Made by a program: the position numbers and the translations under genes. From a virus, in IMG/VR virus record IMGVR_UViG_3300025889_000403, positions 1 to 35,972 of that record: a DNA stretch of 35,972 bases; one strand, written 5' to 3'. The notes under the pieces are model-generated. The model was not told where the DNA came from. It searched no databases and worked only from the letters and a program-made list of their open reading frames with translations. Shown in pieces: positions 12,763 through 20,280 of this stretch (positions are counted from its first letter, which is position 1; each line of letters starts with the position of its first letter).

Positions 12763-13121
12763 GATTTCCTACCAACGGAATGAGAAGGATAGAATGTCCA
12801 ATTTGTAGAGGGCATAAATGCGTGGTGTGTAAAGGAACAGGAATGTATGAGATTAGGGGTGATGTTTGGGCAGATGTTCAACTCCCCCTAATCTCTCAAT
12901 TTATACACGACAATTTGTTCATCCTCAGCCAGATTTATAGCAACATGTATGGGTCTGACGTTAAGCGAGAGAGTTTAGGAATGTTAAAAAAGGATTGGGA
13001 AGTATGGGTATTTGCAAGCCTGACGGGTTCGATGTGGTTTTGCATCAACGTGAAGACGGCAGACACCCGCAGTTTTGATAACGAAGGAGCGTTGAAAAAA
13101 TGGTTAGCATTAGAGAAGTAA
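12696..13121 (+). CDS. DnaJ-type zinc-finger protein (141 aa)
   Basis: The start at ATG 12696 is set by AAAGGAGG at 12678-12685, inside the JAMM gene (67-base overlap). A basic N-terminus is followed by CPICRGHKCVVCKGTG, the paired CxxCxG repeat of DnaJ-like zinc centres. The rest is alpha/beta (DWEVWVFASLTGSMWFCINV). Without a J domain it is not a co-chaperone by itself; an RNA or protein-binding role is possible. Confidence 0.65.
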   Translation: MGKDKRRRENDEGSEQSSVRTVRFPTNGMRRIECPICRGHKCVVCKGTGMYEIRGDVWADVQLPLISQFIHDNLFILSQIYSNMYGSDVKRESLGMLKKDWEVWVFASLTGSMWFCINVKTADTRSFDNEGALKKWLALEK

Positions 13122-13369
13122 GGAGAATGTGCAAAGAAGAAACAGAACGTGGTATCACCGCTGAAGCAGTGGACGAGATTGCTAAGAGGGCTAATATGTT
13201 GGCTCGCGGCCTCATCCGATTGTCTGTCTATGAAGCGAATAAGAAATCGCAACGAGCGAGGGTAACTAGCGATAATGTAAAACTTGCATACCTATCCATG
13301 ATGGAAGCAGAGAAAGAAGAAGAAGACGAATGGGGAGATTGGAATGAAGACGCTGATAGAGATGATTGA
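13100..13369 (+). CDS. Probable histone-fold protein with acidic tail
   Basis: The 89-residue product follows the histone-fold plan. Helix 1 is about residues 4-14. A long central helix GITAEAVDEIAKRANMLARG runs to LIRLSVYEANKK. The short strand RVTSDNVKLAYLSM matches the archaeal ...T(I/V)xxxDIxLAVxxF end. Basic QRAR precedes the last loop. A 20-residue acidic tail (EAEKEEEDEWGDWNEDADRD) is absent from typical archaeal histones and recalls TAF/NF-Y or viral mimics. It could compact viral DNA, compete with host histones or act as a transcription cofactor beside the TFB-like protein. Start ATG 13100 follows GAAGGAG. Confidence 0.65.
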   Translation: MVSIREVRRMCKEETERGITAEAVDEIAKRANMLARGLIRLSVYEANKKSQRARVTSDNVKLAYLSMMEAEKEEEDEWGDWNEDADRDD

Positions 13370-13517
13370 TTCGGCCCGTGATTTGGCTGAAAAGTCTGGC
13401 TACAAACAATTACACACACAGTTGAACGACATGTATAGTTACGCTTCAGGGCTATATAGCGGCTTACTATACTACGGTTTGCCACCACTAAAAGGTGAAT
13501 CAAATGCCGAGAATTAA
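13344..13517 (+). CDS. Hypothetical micro-protein (57 aa)
   Basis: ATG 13344 has GGGGAG seven to twelve bases upstream and overlaps the histone-like gene by 26 bases; ATG 13362 is an alternative. Begins MKTLIEMIDSARDLAEKSGY and has a Tyr-rich second half (YSYASGLYSGLLYYGL). Unknown role. Confidence 0.5.
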   Translation: MKTLIEMIDSARDLAEKSGYKQLHTQLNDMYSYASGLYSGLLYYGLPPLKGESNAEN

Positions 13518-13743
13518 AACAGTAACACACGGAGAGTATGAAATTGCTAATGCTATTATGGATTCGGAAATTATCGCTCAAGCGTTGGAGCGTGTTAGGT
13601 ATGACTTGGTTCCTGAAAATGATGCGGTCGCTGAGAAGCGTTTTAATCAAGCCGTGGCTAATATCGCTTCGTTGATTAGTAATATCGCAGAACGGCGTCT
13701 ACATAGGTTGCCCAAAAACCACCCCGACTACAAGGAGAAATAA
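13504..13743 (+). CDS. Hypothetical helical protein (79 aa)
   Basis: ATG 13504 follows AAAGGTGAATCAA; GTG 13495 would give 82 residues. It starts MPRIKTVTHGEYEIANAIMD and is helical, ending in a basic segment. It lacks Cys. No family recognised. Confidence 0.55.
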   Translation: MPRIKTVTHGEYEIANAIMDSEIIAQALERVRYDLVPENDAVAEKRFNQAVANIASLISNIAERRLHRLPKNHPDYKEK

Positions 13744-13745
13744 AC

Positions 13746-13943
13746 ATGATAGACGAAGAAAAAGTTAGAAATATGTTAGAAGATGCGGAGCATACGAAAC
13801 GTCATTGGTATAATCTATTCATGGCCCGCGATATGACTCAATCGCAGAACGCGGAATGTCTTAGAAATTACACCGCACTTCGCGGAGTGGTGAAAGCACT
13901 TCGATGGGTATTGGAGGATATAAAAGATGACCCCCTCAACTGA
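13746..13943 (+). CDS. Hypothetical helical protein (65 aa)
   Basis: ATG lies two bases after the previous stop, following AAGGAGAAATAAAC. Helical, with MIDEEKVRNMLEDAEHTKRH and ALRGVVKALRWVLEDIK. Possibly a small dimer. Function unknown. Confidence 0.55.
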   Translation: MIDEEKVRNMLEDAEHTKRHWYNLFMARDMTQSQNAECLRNYTALRGVVKALRWVLEDIKDDPLN

Positions 13944-14262
13944 ATGGGAAACTATTCACTACGATTCTGAAGAAGGTCCTACTGACGACGGGTGTGCACT
14001 TGAAAAAGTATTTCAATTAATTTACTACGAGTTTTTGAACGAAGATTATATGCTTTTTATTGAAAATACTTGCTTCGAAAATTGGAAACAAGGAGAGCAA
14101 AATAGATACCTAAAAGCGGTAGAAAAGGTGCGAAAAATGTTGATAGATGGTAAATTTAGCTCAACTTCTGTATCCAAAGTTAAAACCGAAAAATCGAAAG
14201 AAATCCAAACCTTTAATAAATTGAAGACTCTTAGGGACTACATGATGAGCCATGTGGACTGA
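13927..14262 (+). CDS. Hypothetical protein (111 aa)
   Basis: Start after TTGGAGGATATAAAAG, overlapping the previous gene by 17 bases. An acidic N-terminus, an aromatic middle (VFQLIYYEFLNEDYMLFIEN) and a basic Lys/Ser-rich C-terminus. No recognised domain. Confidence 0.55.
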   Translation: MTPSTEWETIHYDSEEGPTDDGCALEKVFQLIYYEFLNEDYMLFIENTCFENWKQGEQNRYLKAVEKVRKMLIDGKFSSTSVSKVKTEKSKEIQTFNKLKTLRDYMMSHVD

Positions 14263-14476
14263 AGACTTTGACGAGGACACCATCTCAGAAGGAAACGTGC
14301 TAGATATTGCAAGTGTTGATTCAATTAAACACCGCGCAGAAATTGTAAAGGTCCACTGCTTAGTCTGTGGTGAACAATTTACAGGGTCTAAAGATGGCGC
14401 TGGATTGTTCCTCTTCGGCCATCGCAGGTTCCATTTATGGGAAATAGAACTCAATGACGTATTAGGTGGTCCATGA
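14252..14476 (+). CDS. C2H2-like zinc-finger protein (74 aa)
   Basis: HCLVCGEQFTGSKDGAGLFL, then FGHRRFH, gives Cys-x2-Cys...His-x3-His, a classical single C2H2 finger with an insert. The acidic N-terminus may be an interaction tail. The terminal LGGP is encoded over the next gene's AGGTGGT ribosome binding site, so the Gly-Gly should not be read as ubiquitin-like. Confidence 0.6.
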   Translation: MWTEDFDEDTISEGNVLDIASVDSIKHRAEIVKVHCLVCGEQFTGSKDGAGLFLFGHRRFHLWEIELNDVLGGP

Positions 14477-14913
14477 TGTATACAGAAGGTCAATTGGCGG
14501 GCATTTTATTAACAACCGCTACACCAAAGTTGAAAGTTATCCGAGCAAATACACGCTCAGGATGGACACTAAGACATATCATTGAAATACGCGCCCCTGT
14601 TAGAATGATTGACGGCATCGAGCGTTCACTCGGTAGTCTGCTTAACATTGAACCTAAGCGAAAGCCTGAGCCTAAAAGACATAGAGATATGTTAACTATC
14701 AGTAGGCAACCCGATATTATTGCAATTTGTAATATCATGCCTGACGGCGCACCTGCAAAATCTAATGCGTGGAGTCGCTTCAAAAAGGGAATGAAAATTG
14801 TAGAGAACAGAGAACATTTAGACATAACAAGAGAAGAGTTCGGAGAGAGATTGAATGACGAAACCAATTATAGTAGTAGGAAAACCGGGGACGGGTCGCA
14901 CGTTCAAGGCTAG
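14473..14913 (+). CDS. Possible degenerate LAGLIDADG-fold protein (146 aa)
   Basis: It begins MMYTEGQLAGILLTTATPKL. The LAGI helix, followed by strands and the phrase LRHIIEIRAP, then IDGIERSLGSLL, LTISRQPDIIAICNIMPD, WSRFKKGMKIV and HLDITREEFGERL, mimics the order of single-domain LAGLIDADG homing endonucleases. The catalytic acidic residue of the motif (D in DADG) is not evident, so it may be a domesticated DNA-binding relic. It overlaps the next gene by 59 bases. The assignment is tentative. Confidence 0.45.
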   Translation: MMYTEGQLAGILLTTATPKLKVIRANTRSGWTLRHIIEIRAPVRMIDGIERSLGSLLNIEPKRKPEPKRHRDMLTISRQPDIIAICNIMPDGAPAKSNAWSRFKKGMKIVENREHLDITREEFGERLNDETNYSSRKTGDGSHVQG

Positions 14914-15676
14914 AGCATTTGCGGCGGGACCATATGTTGAATTTTATGCCGATGATATTTTCATTGATGATGTTTATTCCTTTCCCAAAGATGTAGCCAT
15001 CATTATTGAAGATGTGCACTACAAGCCTGATAAGGATAAGATTCTAGACCTCATCTATGCAAAACGTAAGGTTATCCTTACATCAATTGATAAGAAGTCT
15101 GTGCCAAAGGCAATCATTAATGCATGTGATGTGAAACTATCGGGTAGTAAAAACTACACACAAATGAAGATGCAAATGATTGCACCAAACAGTGATGAAA
15201 TTAAGGTCATTGAAGATAACATTTGGTCTATGGCTAACGCGTATATGCGTATGAGAGATAGAGATGAATTTCTACGCGGTATGCAAATACTAAAACCCGC
15301 ACCAATGCAGATACTTTCTTGGGCTGCTAAAAACAACCCATCAAATAAGTTAGCGGCAGTAGCATCAGCAATGAATCGTTGGCCCGTTGAATATTTCTAC
15401 GCCCTACTTGCGTATTCTCATGAGGGAAAATATAAAACTGTCGAGCCACCTCAGCGCAAGTCGGACAACCCATTCCCTGATATTTGTATTAAATTGGGAC
15501 TCCGCGAGGAAGACGGCTACTTGGTTCGTAGTATGATTAAGAATCCTGAGTATGCGAAGTGGGCGGCTTCTAAACTATCCGAGGCTGAATGCAAGGTGCT
15601 ACACATTACGAAAGAGAAGAAAGCCAAACCTTCAAAGGTGAAGGTTACTAAGACAACATTAGAGGATTTCCTATGA
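14855..15676 (+). CDS. AAA+-like protein, candidate clamp-loader large subunit
   Basis: The N-terminus is a P-loop NTPase core: VVGKPGTGRTFKARA resembles Walker A but has Arg in place of the catalytic Lys, and VAIIIEDVHY is Walker B-like. The next segment KRKVILTSIDKKSVPKAI fits sensor 1 of AAA+ proteins. The C-terminus KVTKTTLEDFL resembles the PCNA-interacting peptide that ends archaeal RFC large subunits. With RFC small and PCNA in the same gene block, it may be a shortened, inactive-site large subunit (273 residues, against 400-500 in archaea). An unrelated AAA+ adaptor is the alternative. Confidence 0.55.
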   Translation: MTKPIIVVGKPGTGRTFKARAFAAGPYVEFYADDIFIDDVYSFPKDVAIIIEDVHYKPDKDKILDLIYAKRKVILTSIDKKSVPKAIINACDVKLSGSKNYTQMKMQMIAPNSDEIKVIEDNIWSMANAYMRMRDRDEFLRGMQILKPAPMQILSWAAKNNPSNKLAAVASAMNRWPVEYFYALLAYSHEGKYKTVEPPQRKSDNPFPDICIKLGLREEDGYLVRSMIKNPEYAKWAASKLSEAECKVLHITKEKKAKPSKVKVTKTTLEDFL

Positions 15677-15840
15677 GAAGGAGCGAAGGAATACCCTATG
15701 CTGTGTGGGTCGCATGGGTTTGGAATAGCACAAAAACCCACAAAATTAGCATGAAAGTGCTAGCAGAACTGTATGAAGAAAACCATAGCCCTGATGAGGC
15801 GGTGAGAGAATATGAAGGAAGACATGGAAAACTTGATTGA
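15673..15840 (+). CDS. Hypothetical micro-protein (55 aa)
   Basis: ATGA overlap with the AAA+-like gene. Reads MRRSEGIPYAVWVAWVWNST, then a helix KVLAELYEENHSPDEAVREY. It could hold a small helix-turn-helix, but this is not certain. Confidence 0.5.
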   Translation: MRRSEGIPYAVWVAWVWNSTKTHKISMKVLAELYEENHSPDEAVREYEGRHGKLD

Positions 15841-15994
15841 GCTAGGTAATTCAATACTATATAATGTAGTAACGATGAAAGATAATATGGTAATGATGAA
15901 AGATGAACTACACATTACAAATAAAATTGCAATCTCAGTTTCAATTGTAAATATTGTAACATTGGTTGTAATCTTTTGGGGGGTAATGCATTGA
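15812..15994 (+). CDS. Tail-anchored membrane micro-protein (60 aa)
   Basis: GGTGAGAGAAT precedes ATG 15812; ATG 15824 is possible. An N-terminal amphipathic, possibly coiled-coil region is followed by one C-terminal transmembrane helix (ISVSIVNIVTLVVIFWGVM). Membrane topology is the only hint of function. Confidence 0.5.
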   Translation: MKEDMENLIELGNSILYNVVTMKDNMVMMKDELHITNKIAISVSIVNIVTLVVIFWGVMH

Positions 15995-16092
15995 GTATTG
16001 TCCCCCTATTGATATTAATTGGGTTAGTTGTATTTTTCTCACTACTCACTGAAGCAGTGGAGCAAATTTACTATATGGAGGAAGAAGAATGA
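15991..16092 (+). CDS. Single-pass membrane micro-protein, TTG start (33 aa)
   Basis: TTG overlaps the previous TGA. SIVPLLILIGLVVFFSLL is a transmembrane helix; a Glu tail follows from the boundary 16-mer. Paired with the gene before it, it could form a two-component membrane unit. Confidence 0.4.
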   Translation: MSIVPLLILIGLVVFFSLLTEAVEQIYYMEEEE

Positions 16093-16259
16093 ATAAAGAT
16101 AAATTACTAAGATGGCTTGCCGAACAGGTTTATTATTATGATATTAATAGTAAGCCGTTTAAGTATTTTAACTTTCGTGATTTTGAAATTGATGAGAGAG
16201 AATGGGATGAAGTAATGTTTAGAATTATGAAAGAATGCAATATGGAGGAAGAAGAATGA
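16089..16259 (+). CDS. Hypothetical micro-protein (56 aa)
   Basis: Flanked on both sides by exact boundary 16-mers (16077-16092 and 16244-16259). Starts MNKDKLLRWLAEQVYYYDIN; aromatic and charged. Unknown function; it directly precedes the GroES-like gene. Confidence 0.5.
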   Translation: MNKDKLLRWLAEQVYYYDINSKPFKYFNFRDFEIDEREWDEVMFRIMKECNMEEEE

Positions 16260-16474
16260 GAGCGGCAAAAAATATTACAATTGTAAAACGAGATGAAGGA
16301 AACCGCGACGGTATCTATTATGCACCACAACCCTACGTTGGTGTTGTAGTAGATTCGACAGTTGGTTTCAATGAAGGGACGCGAGTTATCTTTAAGGATG
16401 GCTTCGAATTTACATGGGACAATGTGAACTATGTTGCCCTAGATTTGTTCGAGATTTTGGCGGTGATTGAATGA
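16256..16474 (+). CDS. groES: GroES-like (Cpn10) co-chaperonin, shortened
   Basis: The 72-residue product ends NVNYVALDLFEILAVIE, matching the GroES C-terminal strand ...YLIMRESDILAVI. Its middle EGTRVIFKDGFEFTW matches the V..GD.V.F...GGTEV hairpin. The N-terminal ITIVKRDEG fits the GroES start ...RVIVKR.E. The mobile loop that contacts GroEL (GNRDGIYYAPQPYV) is compressed and the chain is about 25 residues shorter than bacterial GroES. The ATGA overlap with the GroEL-like gene makes a classical groESL pair. GroES caps the chaperonin ring. The start is set by the boundary 16-mer. Confidence 0.75.
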   Translation: MRAAKNITIVKRDEGNRDGIYYAPQPYVGVVVDSTVGFNEGTRVIFKDGFEFTWDNVNYVALDLFEILAVIE

Positions 16475-17994
16475 AGTTTGGAATTGAGGCGCGTGATGCC
16501 CTGAGAAGCGGTATTCAACAAGTCGCTGATGCGGTGGGATGCACACTTGGCCCTGCTACTAAATCTGTAATCATCAACCGTCAAGGTGATATCGCACCAT
16601 TGGTTGTGAACGATGGTGTAACAATTGCGAAGCATATTGTTCTTGAAGACCCCTATGAATATGCGGGTGCAAAACTTCTCATCGAAGTAGCACAACGCGC
16701 ACAAGAGCAAGCAGGTGATGGAACTACAACCGCCACCGTTCTTGCTGATGCTTTTATCCGTTATGGATTTGATGAAGTAGTTAAGAGCAATAGACCCCGT
16801 GCAGAAATCCGACGTGAGTTAGAAGAAGCGGCTGAAGAGGTTATCAGGTCTATTAGAGCGTTTACTGCTCCTATTACTGAGGATAAAGATATTCTAAATG
16901 TAGCCACTATTTCCGCCAATGGAGATTCAAAACTGGGTGAATTAATTACCCAAGCTTTTAAGGAAGTAGGTGTGGAAGGAATTATTACCATTGAACCCTC
17001 GGTTAGAGGTGAAGATAATCTAACCATTGTTGATGGCTATGAGTGTGAAAAGGGCTACATTAGTCCACTGTTTAAGAAGATTCTCGGACCTAAAACTGTG
17101 ATGGAAAATGCGTTGGTAGTAGTTAGTAACGCTAGCATCCAGTCCTTTGATGAATTGGTTCCGGCTATCAAAATCTCTCAAGCAAAGAAACAACCATTGG
17201 TTGTCGTCTGCCGAGAGATTTCGGGAGCGGCTCTACAATCTGTGGCTATCAACGTATCGTCGGGCAATTTCCAAATGTGCGTTGTTCAAGCGGAAGACAT
17301 TTCCTTTTGGCAAGATGAACGACTTGGTGACCTATCCGCAGTTACTGGCTCCATTTTCTACAACGAACAAATTGGAATGCGACTTAACGATATTACTACC
17401 GAAGAGATTGCGACAGTGGGTAAGGTAATTATTACCGCAGAAAGGACTACCTTTATTGACTATGAAGGTGAGCGAATTAACATCCGCATTGGTGAAATTG
17501 CTGACGACTTATCAATCGCTGATAATGAATTTTACATTAAGAAGCATAACTCACGTTTAGCTAGACTAAAGGCTAAAGCAGCCGTTATTGAAGTATTTGG
17601 TATTTCGGAACAGGAAGTGAAGAATAAACTAGACCGCTTAGACGATGCGCTAAATGCAACACGGGCTGCTCTTGAAGAAGGTGCAGTTCCCGGTTGTGGA
17701 GCATTATTTTCAAACATGGCCGCAAACGATGAATTTCCTAATTGGATTAGAGTTTCCTTAATGGCTCCATTGTGTAGAATAATGTCTAACTATAACGACC
17801 GTTCTTTTAAAGAAAATATGTCTTTAGTGAAGGGGGCAGAAAAATACATGCCCGTCTTCTCAGAAGGAAAGGTTGTTAGTTGGGATAAAGCATCCCATAT
17901 TATTGACCCCGCTAAGGTGGTTATTTCCTCGCTACGCTCCGCCGTAAGTGTAGCAGGTTATGTATTAACGGCAGAATGTGTAATTGGTGAATGA
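16471..17994 (+). CDS. groEL: Group I chaperonin, GroEL-like (507 aa)
   Basis: An ATP-driven folding ring subunit. Signatures: TLGPATKSVII near 25-35 (GroEL TLGPKGRNVVL), GDGTTTATVLAD (82-93) with the nucleotide aspartate, and DDALNATRAALEEGAVPGCG with the hydrolytic Asp equivalent to GroEL D398. VVNDGVTIAKHIVLED also matches. These are group I features; archaeal thermosomes (group II) differ in these motifs. It is about 40 residues shorter than E. coli GroEL and lacks the GGM tail. Encoded with its own co-chaperonin, it may fold capsid or tail proteins in a host that mainly has thermosomes. RFC small subunit follows two bases after the stop (ATG 17996). Confidence 0.92.
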   Translation: MKFGIEARDALRSGIQQVADAVGCTLGPATKSVIINRQGDIAPLVVNDGVTIAKHIVLEDPYEYAGAKLLIEVAQRAQEQAGDGTTTATVLADAFIRYGFDEVVKSNRPRAEIRRELEEAAEEVIRSIRAFTAPITEDKDILNVATISANGDSKLGELITQAFKEVGVEGIITIEPSVRGEDNLTIVDGYECEKGYISPLFKKILGPKTVMENALVVVSNASIQSFDELVPAIKISQAKKQPLVVVCREISGAALQSVAINVSSGNFQMCVVQAEDISFWQDERLGDLSAVTGSIFYNEQIGMRLNDITTEEIATVGKVIITAERTTFIDYEGERINIRIGEIADDLSIADNEFYIKKHNSRLARLKAKAAVIEVFGISEQEVKNKLDRLDDALNATRAALEEGAVPGCGALFSNMAANDEFPNWIRVSLMAPLCRIMSNYNDRSFKENMSLVKGAEKYMPVFSEGKVVSWDKASHIIDPAKVVISSLRSAVSVAGYVLTAECVIGE

Positions 17995-17995
17995 A

Positions 17996-18898
17996 ATGAA
18001 TTGGACAGAAACATACAGACCGAAGACGATTGGGCAGGTTATCGGACAACCTAAATTGGTAGCCGATGCTGAGTCTTGGCTTAGAGTAGGCGATATGCCT
18101 AATGTAATGCTTTACGGTTCGCCCGGACTTGGGAAGACAACCGTAGGTCACGCATTAGGTAATCAATTCCTCGGTGAAGCCAAGAGCGATGATTTCCTAG
18201 AAATCAATGCTTCTCAGGACCGCAAGTTAGAAACAGTTCGTGAAACGATTAGTAACTTTTGTATGGCTAAATCGTATCATGATTCTAAGTTCAAGATAGT
18301 TCTACTTGACGAGATTGACGGTATGACCCGTGACTCTCAACGGGCTTTGAAGCGCACTATGGAGAGATATCAAAACGTGCGGTTTGTGATTACATGTAAT
18401 GACCCCTATGGTGTTGATGATGCTTTGCGCTCCCGTTGTGCAAACTATCTATTTCAACCCATTCCGGACGATGTTCAGCGTGAACGTTTGCTTGAAATTG
18501 TTAACGATGTTGGTGCAGATTTTTCTGAAGAATCTGTTGCTACAATCGTAGACCTTTGTGGTGGCGATTTCCGTCGAGCATTGAACGAACTTCAAGCGTG
18601 TATTTACTCAGGTAAGACACCTGAGAATATCAACGCTGAGAACCTTGTTCCGTATAAGTCTTGCATTCGTAATCTAACTTCTGCACCTGAAGAAGCCGTA
18701 TCTTTCCTTGAGCGGCTCGTTTTGATGGGTCATTCTGTAAAGGATATCTGTGCAAAACTGCTTCAGGCTGTAACACAAATGGATATGGAGGTGAGCGAGA
18801 AGTTTAAAGTCGCCCACTGCGTAGGAGAAATGGAATGGAGGGGCCGGTCGGTGACGCCGAAGGTCCTAGTTTATTGGTTTGTAGGGAATTTTAGGTGA
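17996..18898 (+). CDS. rfcS: Replication factor C small subunit (clamp loader ATPase)
   Basis: AAA+ ATPase that opens PCNA and loads it at primer ends. Over 300 residues it shows the N-terminal WTETYRPKTIGQVIGQ box, Walker A GSPGLGKTT (41-49), Walker B LLDEID (103-108), sensor 1 FVITCND and the SRC arginine-finger motif (146-148), followed by the collar domain. Start ATG 17996 follows GGTGAATGAA; TTG/GTG codons just upstream are less likely. Next to the chaperonins and upstream of an RPA candidate and PCNA, it belongs to the replisome block. Confidence 0.95.
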   Translation: MNWTETYRPKTIGQVIGQPKLVADAESWLRVGDMPNVMLYGSPGLGKTTVGHALGNQFLGEAKSDDFLEINASQDRKLETVRETISNFCMAKSYHDSKFKIVLLDEIDGMTRDSQRALKRTMERYQNVRFVITCNDPYGVDDALRSRCANYLFQPIPDDVQRERLLEIVNDVGADFSEESVATIVDLCGGDFRRALNELQACIYSGKTPENINAENLVPYKSCIRNLTSAPEEAVSFLERLVLMGHSVKDICAKLLQAVTQMDMEVSEKFKVAHCVGEMEWRGRSVTPKVLVYWFVGNFR

Positions 18899-18923
18899 GA
18901 AAAAACAAAGGAAGGTATGAAAA

Positions 18924-20168
18924 ATGCTAGAAAGAATTGAAAAAGAACTAGGTAGCCTAGCAAAGCGACTAGGTATGGAAAATGATGAGATGAATGAGAA
19001 GTATGCAGAAATCGCTACTTCAAACGGCCTTGATGTGGACGACGAGCGACAGTCCTTAGTCGCTCTAACTCTTACACGGAATTATGCCCGTGGTCGTCTT
19101 GCCGGTGCTAAGAACACCGGAGGTGGAGGATATGGTGATACAGGCGTTGGTTATTTTGTAGCCATTCAGCCTGCGCGTGATGTAATGGAATGGAAGAGGA
19201 AGAACGTCCTTTCCCGTTTCCGTGCTGATGAGAACCAAGCCCTTCAAGACGGACTTTGTGGTCTTGTTGAAGTAAATGAGAATGGACAATATGTGGCAAC
19301 CCGCGTTCACAACGATGAGTGGGAAACCCGCGTTATCCCTCAAATTCACGCTGCCGCTATTGAAGTAGGAGAGAACCGTTGGATTGTTCCTCTCGATGCT
19401 GTAAAGGCTTGGGCATCCGGTGATGCTAACAAGAATTATGGTAAGCCACTTCCCGCAGAAGAATGGGTTGTTCGCGCCCACTTTGTAGGTAACAAGATTG
19501 GTGAAGAATCCGGTCTTTGGGTTGTTCAATTGAAGGGCGATGAAGCAAAGAACTTCAGCGTTCAAACCTTCCGCCCCGTGAGTCTTTACGGTATCTTTAA
19601 CGAAGACCGTCAAGCAATTTACGGTATTCGTGGAAAGACTCGCGCATCCATCCAATACATTGATACACTCGATGAGGATGATGAGCGTTGGTTTGATGTT
19701 TCCTCTTTGGACTTTGAGGACGGCCTCGTTTCAAACATGGCCGAATATCTCGCTGACCTAATGGAACTTGAAGACTACCACCAACAGATTCAACAACAAC
19801 AGGGCTACCGCCTCGTTGTTACTGATGGTATCGTAACTTCAATGAACCTAACTGTTAATGAAAAGACCGGCAACCGCGTTATGTGGATTGAGCCTGTGGA
19901 TGCAAACTACGGTTTCTCCGACGAGGACATTCCCGAATCAACCCCTGTTTGGATTCCCTCTCACGTTGATATTAACTTCGGTGTCGGTTCTGATGTAATC
20001 GTTGTGGGTCGCACCAATCAAACACAAAAGAAGGACGATGATGGGATGCCTATTGATGGCGAGTTTAACCCCGTAAGCATCAACCTTTATGGTGTTTTTG
20101 CGCGAACTGCAACTGGCGCACCTGAGAGCATTACGGAGGAAACCGCTGACGAAGTAGATTTCTTCTGA
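18924..20168 (+). CDS. Candidate RPA-like ssDNA-binding protein (414 aa)
   Basis: No catalytic motif is visible. The chain has an N-terminal helical segment (MLERIEKELGSLAKRLGMEN), a Gly-rich linker (NTGGGGYGDTG), several beta-rich stretches such as VIVVGRTNQTQKKDDD and VSINLYGVFA that look like OB-fold strands, and an acidic tail ending ADEVDFF. Acidic tails with terminal aromatics are typical of ssDNA-binding proteins that recruit replication partners. The position between RFC small and the RecA-fold ATPase supports an RPA role. It is the gene richest in C-ending codons hereabouts, suggesting high expression. The call is from context and pattern, not from clear homology. Confidence 0.5.
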   Translation: MLERIEKELGSLAKRLGMENDEMNEKYAEIATSNGLDVDDERQSLVALTLTRNYARGRLAGAKNTGGGGYGDTGVGYFVAIQPARDVMEWKRKNVLSRFRADENQALQDGLCGLVEVNENGQYVATRVHNDEWETRVIPQIHAAAIEVGENRWIVPLDAVKAWASGDANKNYGKPLPAEEWVVRAHFVGNKIGEESGLWVVQLKGDEAKNFSVQTFRPVSLYGIFNEDRQAIYGIRGKTRASIQYIDTLDEDDERWFDVSSLDFEDGLVSNMAEYLADLMELEDYHQQIQQQQGYRLVVTDGIVTSMNLTVNEKTGNRVMWIEPVDANYGFSDEDIPESTPVWIPSHVDINFGVGSDVIVVGRTNQTQKKDDDGMPIDGEFNPVSINLYGVFARTATGAPESITEETADEVDFF

Positions 20169-20179
20169 GGTAACTCCAT

Positions 20180-20264
20180 GATATTATCGGCATAGAGATA
20201 CAACGATAATATCAGCCGTGTATATGTGGCGGTTGAAAGACATACGATTGGGTGCGAGGCCCAA
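20180..20264 (+). promoter_or_regulatory. Structured leader between RPA candidate and small gene
   Basis: A perfect inverted repeat GATATTATCG/CGATAATATC (20180-20189/20204-20213, 14-base loop) is followed by TTGGG/CCCAA (20248-20252/20260-20264). It fills a 112-base gap in a genome that almost never leaves gaps. There is no T tract, so it is more likely an operator or RNA leader than a terminator. Confidence 0.5.
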
Positions 20265-20280
20265 ACCTCAGGTGATAAAA

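Noticed and set aside
14252-14476. A second protein ending in Gly-Gly (LGGP), possible extra ubiquitin-like modifier
   Set aside because: The Gly-Gly codons are the AGGTGGT ribosome binding site of the next gene, and the protein is a C2H2-type zinc finger, not a beta-grasp.
19065-19655. Long minus-strand frame (196 codons) opposite the RPA candidate
   Set aside because: A shadow of the plus-strand gene with no ribosome binding site; the surrounding genes are all on the plus strand.
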